A stretch of DNA of 59,613 nucleotides, from contig CAJNDS010000257.1 of NCBI GenBank assembly GCA_905221605.1, forward strand, positions 126,001 through 185,613, written 5' to 3'. The translations under genes were made by a program, and so were the position numbers. A model generated the notes under the pieces. The model saw only the letters and a program-made list of their open reading frames with translations, had not been told where the DNA came from and searched no databases. Origin of the DNA: Symbiodinium natans. Taxonomy: Eukaryota > Sar > Dinophyceae > Suessiales > Symbiodiniaceae. Shown here one piece after another: positions 1 to 11,800 of this stretch (positions within the stretch are counted from its first letter, which is position 1; the number at the start of each line of letters is the position of its first letter).

Positions 1-2099
1 CGGGTCAGTGAGTTGAGTTGCATTGCTTCGGTGGACTGTTTGGGCAGTGTACTCGAGGAAAGAGCGTAGCCGAAAGCTCGGAGCCATCAGTGCCTTGGGC
101 ATCTACTTCGAGTTCTATACTTGCTTAGCCAAATCACGCCATGTGGAATGGTTTTTGTTGGGCAGCTGTGGGCTGCGGGCCGTACAAGCACATCTGCAAA
201 CAAGTGGATCTCCAGTCTTCAGCCGCATACGACCACACTCCCGGTGTGTGCTGTAATGGCAGCGACGCGTGCAAGGTGAGTATGCAGCGACGCATCGCAT
301 CAACACTGCGCTTACTGTCCGCCTGAAGAAGTATGTTGATGCCTGGCTAGCCATTTAGAGCGACTATCTGCCCCAGCTTGACAACTCAGGATGTGCTATT
401 GAGTGCCATGCTGTGTAGTGGTGGTGCTGTTCTTTGTAGAACCTGTCTGGAACCAAGGAACGGGAAGAGGAGTGTTTTCAGTTTATGCTGTGATGGTGCA
501 TGGATGCTGGTACGTGGCGTGATGTGAGCGTTCGCGAGAGAAGATGCGCGTTTTCTTTGGCAGAGGAGCGGGTGAAGTGGAAGGTGAGGCTGCAGGTGGG
601 AGTACGTGGGAGTGTTTGATATGTTTGATGTCATGTGCGAATGCTATGATGGCTTCAGATGGCTTGAATACGAAACGTTGCAGCACTCAGTGCTATGGCT
701 ATTTGGGGCGATGCGGTGCTAGGTGTTGGAGGCGGCACTTCCGCCGGAGCTGCTCCGCGTGTTGTGTCCCAGTCGCAAGATTCGCAGAGTCTGGCAGAGG
801 CTAAGGGAGAGAAACCCCCACAGCCAGTTTCAATGGCCTTGTACCTACGAATACATGACTTCGCGATGCTTCACGGTTCGCAGTTCCCCAACCCTCCTTC
901 CTTCTGCACACAGGTGCCTCGATTCGGGGTGAAAAAGCAGTCAGCCCTGTACAACAAAGAGCAACAAAGAACTGCGATGAGCCTGCCAAAGCCAGGCTAG
1001 CGAAGTCCAGCAGTCCCACAGTAGCCTGCACATGCCTGCACAGGTATCAAATGGCAAGGACACCTGTCTGCCCGATGCTTCTTGTCATGGCTTGAAGCCT
1101 CCAGAGTGCATAAACAGAAGCAGCTTTTGGAGATGGAGCTGGCAGGACGCCCACACTGGCGAACCACGGCCTCTTCTCGAAGCTAAACACGTCCGCGGGC
1201 CGTACAATGGCGGACCTGTGTTGCGTGGCCAGTGTGATGGGCTACTGAGGGGCTGATGGGCCTGGGATTGCGACTTCAGGGCTCATGGACTCCGCAAATG
1301 CCACAAAAGGTGGAGTGAAGTAGCGCAGTGGCAATGTCAGAGAAGAATGAAACTATCTTTGAGAATCCAGGCAGAGAGTTTTATGAGACCCGTCTTGCGG
1401 CACTGTACAGGCACGTCTCACCGGACTGTCCTGGGAATGTTGGCGCATGCTTGTCTTACATGTTCTTGCAGCTCATCCACCTGCGAAGGTTATGATGCCG
1501 TGCACGAGCTCCTTTGGCGAAAACCACAGTCTTATCCAACACCATGAGTTATGTGCCGCGAGTGATCATAAGATCAGCAGTGATAGTGATTGTATTTTCT
1601 GTTTCCTGGAAGTCACTAAGTCGAGACATCTAATTGTCTTGCCGCAGCCGAAAATGCTGCTGAAGTGCTGCTTTGTCGAAAATTTATTTGACGTGTACAT
1701 CTCTTGAGGCAACACTTTCTGGCTGGTGATACGATCTTCGAAGTTGGCGGTGTCGCTGCCAGTCCTTCGACTGTTGGAACAATCTGTATTTTGCTTGTAC
1801 GTTTCTGCATCTTTCAGACCGCCTGGTCCTGTTATGTCCACTTTAGTCTTGTGCAGACCAAGCTCTTGCATGCACCGATTGTAACCGGTGGCCCGAATTC
1901 GCAGCTAGCCTGATGCAATAACGAGGGTACTAGTGAGGGCATGCTTGAGTGTCTTTGGTTTGCCGGAAAACTTGCAAGCCCAAGGAAGACATTGCGTCTT
2001 TCCTGGATTCACACCCGCTGAAGAATCAAACTGGTTGCCTACAATGCATGCGATACAGTGTAAGCACATGTCTGGTGGTTTTCGGTGCCTGTCTCTTTC
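1..2099. other. No gene recognised
   Basis: Only short overlapping frames on both strands. No domain, RNA gene or convincing exon was seen. Confidence 0.5.
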
Positions 2100-2105
2100 C
2101 ATCTT

Positions 2106-2255
2106 GCTATCTTTTTTCTTTCTCTCAATCTCTCTCTCCCTCTTTACTTTATTTGATGTTCTGAGTTCCCTCCCTCTTTCCTTTCTGCTTATGTTTCTTT
2201 GTTTCTGTTTCTTTCTCGTTCTCCCTCTTTCTCCCTCTCTTTCTCTCTCGCTTTT

Positions 2256-2290
<35 letters not shown>

Positions 2291-2430
2291 GTCTTTATTT
2301 CTCTCTCTCTCTCTCTTTCCCTCTCTCTCTCTCTTTCTCTCTTTCTCTTTGTTTCTCTTTCTCACACACTGTCTCTCTCTCTCTCTCTCTTTCTCCCTGT
2401 CTCTGTCTCTCTCTCTCTCTCTTTGTGCCA
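2106..2430 (+). repeat. Polypyrimidine tract (CT/TTTCTC)n
   Basis: About 320 bases are almost purely C and T on the plus strand. The long frames read through it on either strand are low-complexity artefacts. Confidence 0.95.
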
Positions 2431-2789
2431 ATCTCGCTTCTCTTTCTCGCCCTTGATTCAGCTACTCCCAAATGTTTTCGTTGGACTACTTCGCAGAGTT
2501 ATTATTTGGTTTCTAGATTGGAAGGCGGAGACTACCACAACTGGGAGCAAAAGAAACTAGTCATGCAGTTTTTTTTTTGATGGAGTGTTTATGCATTAGC
2601 ACGGTGACAGGATAAGATTCAAGATAGTTTGCTTAATTCACGTTTTTTTCACCTTCTCTTGCATGGATTGTGGGTGTGTTCCCCACCACCACCTAAGGCA
2701 TGTACATGTGTGACTTTGGCAAGCTGTGCTACTCCATGGACCCTGAGATTGCAGGAGCGCGTTCGTTGGCCAGCGAACGTATTAAACAC

Positions 2790-2880
2790 GCCTGCCCCCC
2801 CCCCCCCCCCTTTCCACCCTGCCCCCCCTCCACCCCCCCCCCCTCCACCCCCCCCCCCACCCCTCCCCCCTCCCCCCAGT
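2790..2880 (+). repeat. Poly-C / CCCCA-rich tract
   Basis: About 90 bases consist of long C runs broken by single A or T. The strand is able to form i-motif structure and its complement G-quadruplexes. Confidence 0.95.
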
Positions 2881-2884
2881 GCCA

Positions 2885-4450
2885 CTTCAGTGGACTGGCA
2901 GGACGCGACCCCATGCCGAACATCCAACTCGTGGATAGACTATGCCGCGTGGGCTGCAAATTATGTAGTTGCCCGTGTTCTCGCAATCGGAAGACAGCTC
3001 GTTCGGCTCCTGGCAGGTCGGGGTCACAGGATTGGGTGTATGGGGTGCTTGCTTTTGCATCCATTGCCAGCTTGCGTTCAAGCTGTATCGCCGGAAGCAG
3101 TGTTGCCCACACCATGTGCAAGGATAATCCACAACAACAAACACCAGTCAGAGAATGCTTTAATCGGTGCGCACAACAAGCCACTCCCATGCAGAAACAC
3201 ACTCAAAACCGTTATAGCGCAGATTCCCATCCTCTGCCGGACCTTGCCCCCCGGCAGACATGCGACATGGGCAGGGGTGGGCACGAAGGCAGAAAGCATC
3301 TAGCCCAAGAAATGATCTAGCTCACTGCCTCCAAAAGCTCCATCTTATGTCTGTTTATACATATGCACACATGCACACATGTGTTTTAACAGGAAAGGCG
3401 GCTTCTGCGTTGAGATCCTGGTCTGTTCTGCTTTTGGCGGTTTCGAGGCCTGCAGAACGGACGAGACACTAGTCAACACCAGGTAAACGGCTTGGGGAGG
3501 CAGGAGGCGGACGGGAACGCCGGGATGGTCTGGAAAGGCGAGTGTGGGCTCATCAGCCCTAAGCTCAAAGCACCGTTTCTTCGGAAAGTCTCACTTCCTT
3601 CATGGCATTTGGCCATCGGACACGTGCTTCGGTTTGAGGCGTGGTTGTGCAGGGGCTTACAGGTGGCTTTTGCATGCAAATTTTGCGACTTGCTTGTGCG
3701 CAAGAAGAATGTGACTTGTAAGTCTTGAAATTGTACTGGAGGCCGTGTGAATGAAGTTCAGTTCCGTGTTTTGGATTCAATTCTGTAGTTTCAGAACTCA
3801 GGCTGCTGCAGGCTTCTGCGAAGGGACAGAGTGGCTCCCATCCATAAGAAGAAGATTCGAGTGCCTGGGTTGGGTTGGCCCCCAATTGCCAAGCGAGAAC
3901 GAAGATGACCGATCAGATAAGTCGATGTAGGATGCAGATCTGGCTGCAGGAGTTAATCTTTCGCGTTTTCTGAACTACAAGGAGCCTTCTGTGGAGCTGA
4001 CATGGGGATCGTGGATCAGCGAGCACGCTCTGTGGCTTCTTGGCCTTTGTATTGTCCTCGGACTATTGTAGGGTTCGCGATTGCTCCATTGCTTGCCATG
4101 CTGATGTTCTTTGCATCCACACTTGGTAAAGGGCTCCTACCACTTTGTTGATTTAAGCGTCTTCAGCCCAGTCTACAACCACACAGCTGTTAGCTGTTGA
4201 CGCCTTTGCAGTCGCGCGAAGCACAAGTGTGTAGCAGAAACAAGCCATGAACAGCAACCTGCTCACAAAGCCAAACAAAGACCCAGAGTGCAGTTGCAAA
4301 GCTTGATGTTGCTATATGTCTTGACACTCAGGCACTAGGCTAAAGATCGCAGGCAGTGAGCCAGGTGCGTTGAGGTTGAAGCTTTACCTTGCTGTAGCTT
4401 GCAGCAAGGACGTCGGTGTGGCAGCATACTGGGCAACTCTATGGGACCAC
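2885..4450. other. No gene recognised
   Basis: Frames extending into the C-rich tract (2649-3320) are low-complexity artefacts. The rest is featureless. Confidence 0.5.
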
Positions 4451-4675
4451 AGCAGCTTGCCTAAAGGTTGACTGCTTGGGACAGTGAAGGGCTGCTTGGG
4501 GCAGCGTTCGCCTTCCATTGCGTTGAGGATTGGGTTTCCCATGGTTTCCCATGTTTACCCGGCCGCGCAGCTTCTACACTGACTTGGTCAGCCATCAACT
4601 TGACATGTCGCTGTTGGTCCCGGACTCGCTTGGGCAGCAGCAGCACTGTTGCCGAGGATTCGCAGATTCTGGTAG

Positions 4676-5266
4676 TCAAAAGCGAGGAGTTTGCGCGCGT
4701 AGTTGAAAAGGAGCTCGGGAAATGCACATGCCAAGCATGTCCCATGCCGCATGTGCACTGAGCATATGTGCGACTTGTTTGAGCTGCATGGCGCACGGCA
4801 CTTCCCTGTCAAGGACTTGCAAACATTCTGCGATGTAGTTTCTCAGCTTGTGACAGCAACAATTGCAGGTTAGAGGATCTTTAGACTTGGCAAGGAGTTC
4901 AGTCAGACGTGTCGGGACGTCACCTTGCTTGACAGCTGTCATTCTTGAGATTGCGAGCATCTTCGAAGCAAGTCTGCTCAGTAAGCCTTGACTGAGGTTA
5001 TCTATGCGCGATATTTCGTACATGAAATGAATCAGACAGAAGTCAATACCGACGCTTCGGCTGCCATCAACAGCACGACTGCGCTCAGTGAAACTGCCAA
5101 AGAGTTCCGGCAACTTGCAACACCAAGCGTTGGTTGCCTGCTCTTTTTCAACGGTCTGCTTAGGATCTCGCACCCGACCAGATGGTCCATCGTTCTGCGT
5201 CGACAGAAGCTTGGGATGCTGCACTCTGGCTTCCGGAGTGTGATGGGCACTGACATGCACTGACAA
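4676..5266 (-). CDS. Candidate helical coding region, unknown
   Basis: The 196-codon open frame is long for this base composition. It contains FCLIHFMYEISRIDNLSQG, LLSRLASKMLAISRMTAVK, RLTELLAKSKDPLTCN and KLRNYIAECLQVLDREVP, an alpha-helical composition reminiscent of helical-repeat proteins. The last 20 residues overlap an opposite-strand frame that has cyclic-nucleotide-binding-like character (SQILVVKSEEFARVVEKEL at about 4664-4720). Both cannot be coding over the overlap. Start and splice sites are not defined. Confidence 0.28.
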   Translation of the reverse strand: MSVHVSAHHTPEARVQHPKLLSTQNDGPSGRVRDPKQTVEKEQATNAWCCKLPELFGSFTERSRAVDGSRSVGIDFCLIHFMYEISRIDNLSQGLLSRLASKMLAISRMTAVKQGDVPTRLTELLAKSKDPLTCNCCCHKLRNYIAECLQVLDREVPCAMQLKQVAHMLSAHAAWDMLGMCISRAPFQLRAQTPRF

Positions 5267-5269
5267 GCG

Positions 5270-6800
5270 TTCTGCACGAGTGTTTTGTGGTGTTTTTGTT
5301 TTTGCCTTGGGAGAGCTCTTGGATCCTTAAGGCAAAGGTGGCCCTGAATGGCCCTCAGTTGCTAAGGGCGGAGGTGCCACGTCCGTGGACCTTCAGGAGA
5401 CGCACATCTTCCACGACCTCTTACCGGTGAGATCGAGTTGCTTGGCAGAGAACCTGGTGGAGGGACACCAACAAGACGATCAGCTGCTGACTCATGTCAG
5501 GTCTCGGCTTTCTGTTCGACATCCCCGTCTCAGTCTCTAACCCTGGCTCGTCCTCTCTCTATCTCTCTCTTTCTCTTTCTCTCTCTGTGCGAGCCTTGTC
5601 TTCGTCCCCTCAAGCCATTGACCCTTCTCAGTGCCTAGCTGGGTCTTCTCCGTTGATCTCGGAAGTTACGAGGGTCGCAAGGACTCTTCCGCCCTCAAGT
5701 CGTTGAATTCCGGTGCAAAATCGTGGAACTGCATTTCTGAACTGCTGGAGACAGCTCCCTGAACCTTCAAGACTCAATCCTTCACGATCTTCCATGCGTT
5801 CCCCATACATTTGCCGTGCTTCTTCCATAGTGTCTTCCATGCATTCCCAACGTGCATAGACAGCCATGGCCCTCATGGACACGTTGTTTTTCTGAGCCCT
5901 TCAGCCCCAGCCAAGCGGGACAAAGCAAAGCCCTTCAGCAACATCCTCAATCCGATCCTGCAGTGGCACCCCAGAAGGTCTTAAACACGGCTAGATTTGT
6001 GCATTCGACTTCGGCAATTTAAGAGCCTCAGCCGCCGACCCCGACAGGGGGTCGCGGGCTGCAAAGAACGCCAGGGAGGTCCAAAGAGTTGCCAGGGTTT
6101 CAAAGTGCTTCCCACAAAAGACCCAGAAGCCCAAAACCCGAAGCGTTTAGAGGTCCGTGGGGAGTAAAAGAGGTCCGGCAGAAAAGTCTAGGGTGGATCG
6201 CCCCCACCTGTCTCAGAAGATCCAAAGGAACCAAAATGTCGGGGGGTCCCCTTTCCCAAGCCAACCAACATTTTGCAAAAGATCGCTTTCTACTAGTAGG
6301 GTCCAAAGCTGCCAGGGGGTTGCTCAGGGGGTTCCTAGGAGGTGCAGAAAGGACTAATGAAGAAAGTCTCCAAGAAAGTCTCCGGATGCAGGGGCTGCCC
6401 AAGTATGCCAGGGGACCGCAAAAGGCTCTAAGCGCCCCACTCCCCGAATTTTGTTGCGTCCGCCCTGAGCATGCTTATCCAGGTGCCATGTCCTTTGCCC
6501 GCCCCCCCGGTCCCCACCCTCTCGATACGGCGCATTGGCGTGTGAGGAGGGACGAAGGGAGGTTCTCACCTCCGAAACCCATCCAACGCGACGCCAGGGT
6601 CGGCGGAAGACCAAGCCACACTGCAGTAAAGTCAACGCGGTATGCTGTAAGTCTTACACTAAGCGAGTGCAGCTCGTCCGCACCGAAGTCACCAAAACCT
6701 TGTTTGTGGCGACCGAGGTTGACAGTTCGGCAGTACACGCTGTTCGGGTGAATGACGTATTATGTGCCTATGATGGCCTATGCGTGCCTTGCAGTATCGT
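5270..6800. other. No gene recognised
   Basis: It contains a short CT tract near 5560-5590 and a purine-rich open frame at 6089-6751 that lacks convincing protein character. Confidence 0.45.
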
Positions 6801-6805
6801 GCAAT

Positions 6806-6976
6806 TCCCTCTTTCTCTCTTGCTCGCTCGCTCTCTCTCTCTCTCTCTCTCCTCTCTCTCTCCTCTTTCTCTCTCTTTCTCTCTTCTCTCTTCTCTCTTC
6901 TGTCTTCTCTCTTCTCTCTTCTCTCTGTCTCTCTCTTTCTCTCTTTCTCTGTTCTCTCTCTCTCTCTGTCTCTTTT
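6806..6976 (+). repeat. Polypyrimidine tract (CT)n
   Basis: About 170 bases of CTCTCT and TTCTC units without purines apart from a few G. Confidence 0.95.
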
Positions 6977-7048
6977 GCATTGCCTGCCCACAAGCTCTGC
7001 CCGGACTTCCGCTTGCATCCCGAGCGGGGGCTTTGAGGCAGAGGCTTT

Positions 7049-7438
7049 GTGTTTTTTGTGATGCTCTGTCAATTTTTTGGCCTTTTTACACCGGCGCCTG
7101 AAGCTGTTTCACTGATTGTCTTTGTCTTTGCGAGCACACAACTCTTTCCCTCTTTTGTACCCCCTCTTTTGAAGCACCTGACACGACGTGAACCAGATTC
7201 TCCGCGCCTCTCAAGTGAATTAGAGCGTGTCTCAGTCTCAGCAGCGTGCATTTTTCAAATGAGAAGCACAACTACGCTGCAGACTCCGAGATGCAGAGAT
7301 GCCCAGGATATGGGTCCTCACTTCTGTACTGCAGATGTTTGCAGATATGCCATCTCCCTTGAGAAGTCTGGATGTCTGGCGAAGTACATGGAGCGTCGTT
7401 TAATCACGGGTTCTGGGAGAAGGGGCGCCCATACCTAA
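7049..7438 (+). CDS. Open frame, possible C-terminal exon
   Basis: The last half reads DAQDMGPHFCTADVCRY, AISLEKSGCLAKYMERRL and ITGSGRRGAHT with a stop at 7436. It is moderately protein-like. The first half is hydrophobic and is probably not coding. No splice site supports it clearly. Confidence 0.18.
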   Translation: MFFVMLCQFFGLFTPAPEAVSLIVFVFASTQLFPSFVPPLLKHLTRREPDSPRLSSELERVSVSAACIFQMRSTTTLQTPRCRDAQDMGPHFCTADVCRYAISLEKSGCLAKYMERRLITGSGRRGAHT

Positions 7439-7439
7439 G

Positions 7440-8550
7440 CCAGAAAGCTGGACGATGTACATGCGGAACTTTTTGTAGCCACTGCAGAACTGCAGCCGGC
7501 CTCCCGATTGAATTCATTTACAGAGTGGGTTAGGTGTATTCGAATGACGCCACCTGTGTGCACGCCCTCTGCAGTCCACCTGAAGTACTCACACTGAACT
7601 CAAGCCATGCCAGTTTATATGGTGTCAACTAGCCGTAGTCCTCGCAGACTGCAGGAGTAGTGCAGACATGTTGTGTGACCAAAAAGACACTCCTTATTGG
7701 CATCGTGGAAAAGCATCTTGCATACTTTTATCATGCAGCTAGAAGCGATCCCTTCATCCCATATACTGCGGTCGATGCCACGAACGAAGTGATTCTGGAA
7801 GGATTGCGGCAGCGTCACAGTAGCGGTCTGCGGCATGGGATGCGCCGGGCCAAGAATCCTCGTTTTCAGCTGTTTCTTTTTTTTTTTGGGGCGGGATGCT
7901 ACCGCGGTGCGCAGCTCTGTGAACATGAGGGAGTGTGAGAAACAGCTGGTGAGTGGGGTGTCTTATGGGAGGGGCGAGGGGGGTTTAGGGAGATCTCTCC
8001 TGATTCGTTGCCAGACATAATCAGTGCTCCAAGCTCTCATGTCACGCGCATCGCAGAGCTTTCATTCATTCACATTGAGCTTTCGTTCCTCGATGCGCGC
8101 CAGAAGTCAGGTCAATCAACGACCTGGCTTGATGCTTAGCTGCCACCCCATTCCTTTAGTTTGCCAAGCATCCGATGCAGGGATTTTGCACTGCAGCATT
8201 TTGACTCCTTTGCTTAGCGCATGGGCTGCAAATGCGAAAGCGTATGAATTCCTGCGCGTTGTGTCGGAGGGTTTTTGTCGTTGGCTGATCGGGGGGTGCT
8301 GGGTGTCACAACGGGAGCACAGGCCGAGCATTGTTTTTGTGTTTGCAAGTGCCCGAATACCCGAAATGGCGGCTCAAGTGTGTGGGTGTTGTGGGGAATC
8401 ATTGTCTTGGCACTTCTGCGCGCGGACAACGCGCGAAGCCGCGATTCCCCTGCGCCAGGGAGCCTAACTCCCACCACCGTAGCCAACTCCGAGTACCTCC
8501 TTCTGGGGTCTGGGGCTTCTAGCTCCCAGCACCACTGGCTTCTTGGCGTG
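7440..8550. other. No gene recognised
   Basis: A T tract at about 7867-7878 is the only simple feature. Confidence 0.5.
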
Positions 8551-8555
8551 GTATT

Positions 8556-8640
8556 TTGTGTGTGTGTGTGTGAGTGAGTGAGTGAGTGTGTGGGTGGGTG
8601 GGTGGGTGGGTGGGTGGGTGGGTGGCTTAGTGGCTGGGTG
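8556..8640 (+). repeat. TG, GAGT and GGGT microsatellites
   Basis: GTGTGT passes into GTGA repeats and then about nine GGGT units, ending some 20 bases before the telomeric array. The GGGT run can form G-quadruplexes. Confidence 0.9.
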
Positions 8641-8660
8641 GCTGGGTGTCCGCGCGTGCA

Positions 8661-8769
8661 AATCCTAAATCCTAAACCCTAAACCCTAAACCCTAAACCC
8701 TTTAAACCCTAAACCCTAAGCCCTAAACCCTAAACCCTAAACCCTAAACCCTAAACCCTAAACCCTAAG
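8661..8769 (-). repeat. Internal telomeric array, (CCCTAAA)n
   Basis: About 15 head-to-tail CCCTAAA heptamers (TTTAGGG on the minus strand), with a few variants such as AAGCCC and CCCTTTAAA, lie far from any end. TTTAGGG is the telomere unit of plants, dinoflagellates and some other alveolates. G-rich GGGT repeats border it on the left and GCGTGT repeats on the right. Confidence 0.95.
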
Positions 8770-8835
8770 CGTGCGCGCGTGTGCGCGTGCGCGCGTGTGC
8801 GCGTGTGCGCGTGTGCGTGTGTTCGTTTGTGCGTG
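8770..8835 (+). repeat. GCGTGT alternating purine-pyrimidine tract
   Basis: Alternating GTGCGC units begin immediately after the last CCCTAA unit. Such sequence is prone to Z-DNA. Confidence 0.9.
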
Positions 8836-8839
8836 TTTG

Positions 8840-11800
8840 TTTGGTCTTGTCGTGGTTGTGCTGCCTTCTCAGTTGTGCACCACCTGACCTTAAAACCGTT
8901 GATTTGAGTGTTTTGAGAGGGTGCTTCTGAGGGAGGGCGGCAACAGATTGAGCAGAGCAACGCTGAGCAATGCTTCTTTGGCCAGGTCTCTCTCCAGTGA
9001 AGTTCTGGGATGGAATCCTGGAAGATCCTGGAAGTCGACAAGCAAACATTTTCACCGAGTTCGATCACCTGACCATGCTCGTGACAGCTAGTGCAAGCCA
9101 GCCTTATATCAGAGGACTTTGGGGAGGGAGGATTCTGGACATAACATATTCGCTCACATGTACCCAGGGACCAGAGCCATCTAAAGGCATCTTGACCTCA
9201 GAGAATTGTCCTCTGAGCCTCCCGCTTCCCATTCTTTCCTGCGCATGGCTGCGAGCGTGCAAAGAAAAACGAGGGCTACACACGGTGAACATGCAACTTA
9301 ATCTAGTCCTTGTCAAGCTGACTCGTGCCTGGCAAGGTACTTGTGGACATTGAGAGTGCAAGAGGGCATTGCACTTGCGTGTAATTAGACGGCGTTGCCG
9401 AGAAGCTTCTGCCACTGACCAGCGCGGATATGCGGGATCTCGATGCCTGCAATATGCTGCCGTCCGGCTCGAAGTAAGGTTGCCCCCGGACTCCTTGCTT
9501 TCAGGACCCTTGCCCATGTTGCATGTCGTGGCTTTGGTTATGGGCCAGTTATGGGTTTTGAGTTGTGGGAATTGTGTTGAGAGAGACATGTCTTGTGGAG
9601 TGCGACTTTTTCTGACATTCTTATTCTTCGTCCCTTCAGAGCGCGGCTGACACACAAGCTAGTGTTTGTTTTCAACGGTTTTCGTAGTTCTAAAGTCGGC
9701 TATCGTGGTTACAGTCGAGCAAAGGAAGGGGCTTCGAGTGTTTGATTGACCAATGAATCAGACAAAGCTCGGACTGTCCTTGATGTGCAGACCTCAGGAC
9801 TTGACTTGTTATCGTCTCCCTCCAAAGTCGAGGCCCAGCCAGAGCTGATTGAGCAGGTTTGGGCGACAGTCCCTGTGCTTCCCTGTTTTGGACTTCCTGT
9901 AGAAGGTTTCTGATTGTGCAACAGCTGCACCACACTTCGGTTGCCGCCGGAATGGGGGGGGCCGACATAGCTGTTGCGGATGCCAGATCTGGACTTGCCG
10001 GGGGTTATTGCCAGCTCCACGAAACGCATGAGAGGTTTTTCAGCGGGCTCGTTTGCTGGAGCAGTGCAGTTGCATGGCATGAGAGACAAGGACGCCCCTC
10101 AGCTCAGGGACTTTGTGCCCGTGGATGCACAGCTCGGGGGCATTGCCATGCGGCCTTGCTAAGGTACATCTTGGGTTTGGACCTCCGCAGAGCGGTCAGT
10201 AAAGTGCATCACCAAGGATCGTCCTAAGTGTGAAAATCCATGTTTCTGGTAGCTGTCTGGCACAGTGAGGGCGTAGACCCAACCAAAGGATGATGAGGGA
10301 GCTTTGAGCTCAATCCGCTCTCTCAAGTGTGCAGAAGCTCCGAGTAAGCGCGGCTAACTGGAGCGGTTGCAGGGCCTGGACAGGGCCCCAGACAACGGTT
10401 CGCTCATAGCCCTGGGTTGGATGGAGAGGATGGGCAGGTTGGGGGGCGGAACTGTGGAGGGCTTTCTGTGGAACTCCCTTCGTGGCTTCATGGCTCCTTC
10501 GGGGCCGGAACATGGGGCGTGTGTGCCCCCGTGTGTCTTCAGACCTAGCAGACCAGCACCTAGCATAAGAAGCAGACATGTTGTGTGGTGTCGCATGGCC
10601 CATGGCCGGACTTTTGCAAGGGAGTTGCGCGGAAGTCCAACTTGGGGGGTAGGGCTTTGTGGGACTCACGAAAAACCACAAACAATGCTGTCTTTGTATG
10701 TTTTGGGCGGTGGGTTGGTCGTCAGGTCCCTGAGGAGGTTGCCTTTCCGTTCAGGCTCCCAAGGCTGAAGTCGCTTTCCGGGTAAGGGCTCTCGAGAACC
10801 CAATTAGGATAATTAGGAGGAAAGTGTAACCGCACCCCCTTGCATTCATCTTGCCTGCCAGGTCATTTTCCTCTTGCCACCATGGGAGGCGGACGACGGA
10901 GAATGGCACATCTTGAGTTTGAATTGCAGGGACGAATGGGGCCCCCACTTCATGCAGCGAGATGGGAAGCAACCGCTTCATATCACATGTTGTCCAGCTG
11001 AAGCGGTTCATGCTGCCTTTGATGCTTTGGGAGTCTTGCGGAGCAGGCGCTAGCAGCTACATTGCGATGTTGAGCATCGCGGGCTTCCTCGGGCGCGCTC
11101 AGAGGGATCGTCCTTGTTGGCGTTGTTTCTCTTTTCGGGTATCAAGCAGAGCACCTTATTGCAGTGCTTACCTCATTAGGGGCCTTGCAGCTCATCTGGG
11201 TTGCCTCCGATATGGTTACTGTACGTGACTAAGCGACTAGGTCAAATTGTTCAGGTCGACGTGTGTCGCTGCACTTGCTGAACGCACTCGTGTCGCCTGC
11301 GCTGACAGGGCGGCATGGACAGCCAGCAAAGTCTCCCGCCTATTAGGGCACCGGCCTGAGTCTGAATGTGCTGGCAAGAGCTGGCCTGAATGTCAACCGA
11401 CAGCACTGTGGCCAGTAGGTGGATGTAGGTGGGACTGATTTGCTGTGGATACATTGTTTCATAATGGTTCAGACACGCTTCTTGTGTCCAAGGATTTCGT
11501 CTATCGTTCTGGAGATTACAGTGGGAGTCGCACTTGGCCCAAGGCGGACAATGGCAGACAACGTGTAAGCCGGTTTGTGAGAAGAACGGCGTGAGCAAAC
11601 ATTTGCAGGGGATTTGGCTTGGTCGATCCTGTCTACACGGTGCCAGCCTCAAGGCTATCTCTTCACAGATGATACGACCTTGAAATCAGAAACAGCCTGG
11701 ATCTTTGAAGTACTCCGTGCGCACAACAAGAGCGGTACGAAGCTTGAGAACAGTTTTCGCCGTGTCTCAAGTCTCGTAGCCTCCAGAAGAAACAGCCTGA

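Noticed and set aside
1933-2580. 215-codon open frame (plus) and its antisense Glu/Arg-rich frames
   Set aside because: The frame exists only because a polypyrimidine tract lacks stop-forming base combinations; the translation is Ser, Leu and Phe low complexity.
2629-3320. Proline-rich 200-codon frames across the C-rich tract
   Set aside because: Proline runs come from poly-C; other frames and the antisense glycine runs are equally open.
4600-4761. Cyclic-nucleotide-binding-like segment (VAEDSQILVVKSEEFARVV)
   Set aside because: The resemblance covers only about 25 residues without the phosphate-binding cassette, and a longer protein-like frame overlaps on the other strand.
6089-6751. 220-codon plus-strand frame
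   Set aside because: It lies in purine-rich, repetitive-looking GGTCC/CCAGGG sequence and shows no domain.
8477-8497. Spliced-leader match (CCGTAGCCA)
   Set aside because: Only the first nine bases match; the rest diverges and no gene follows.
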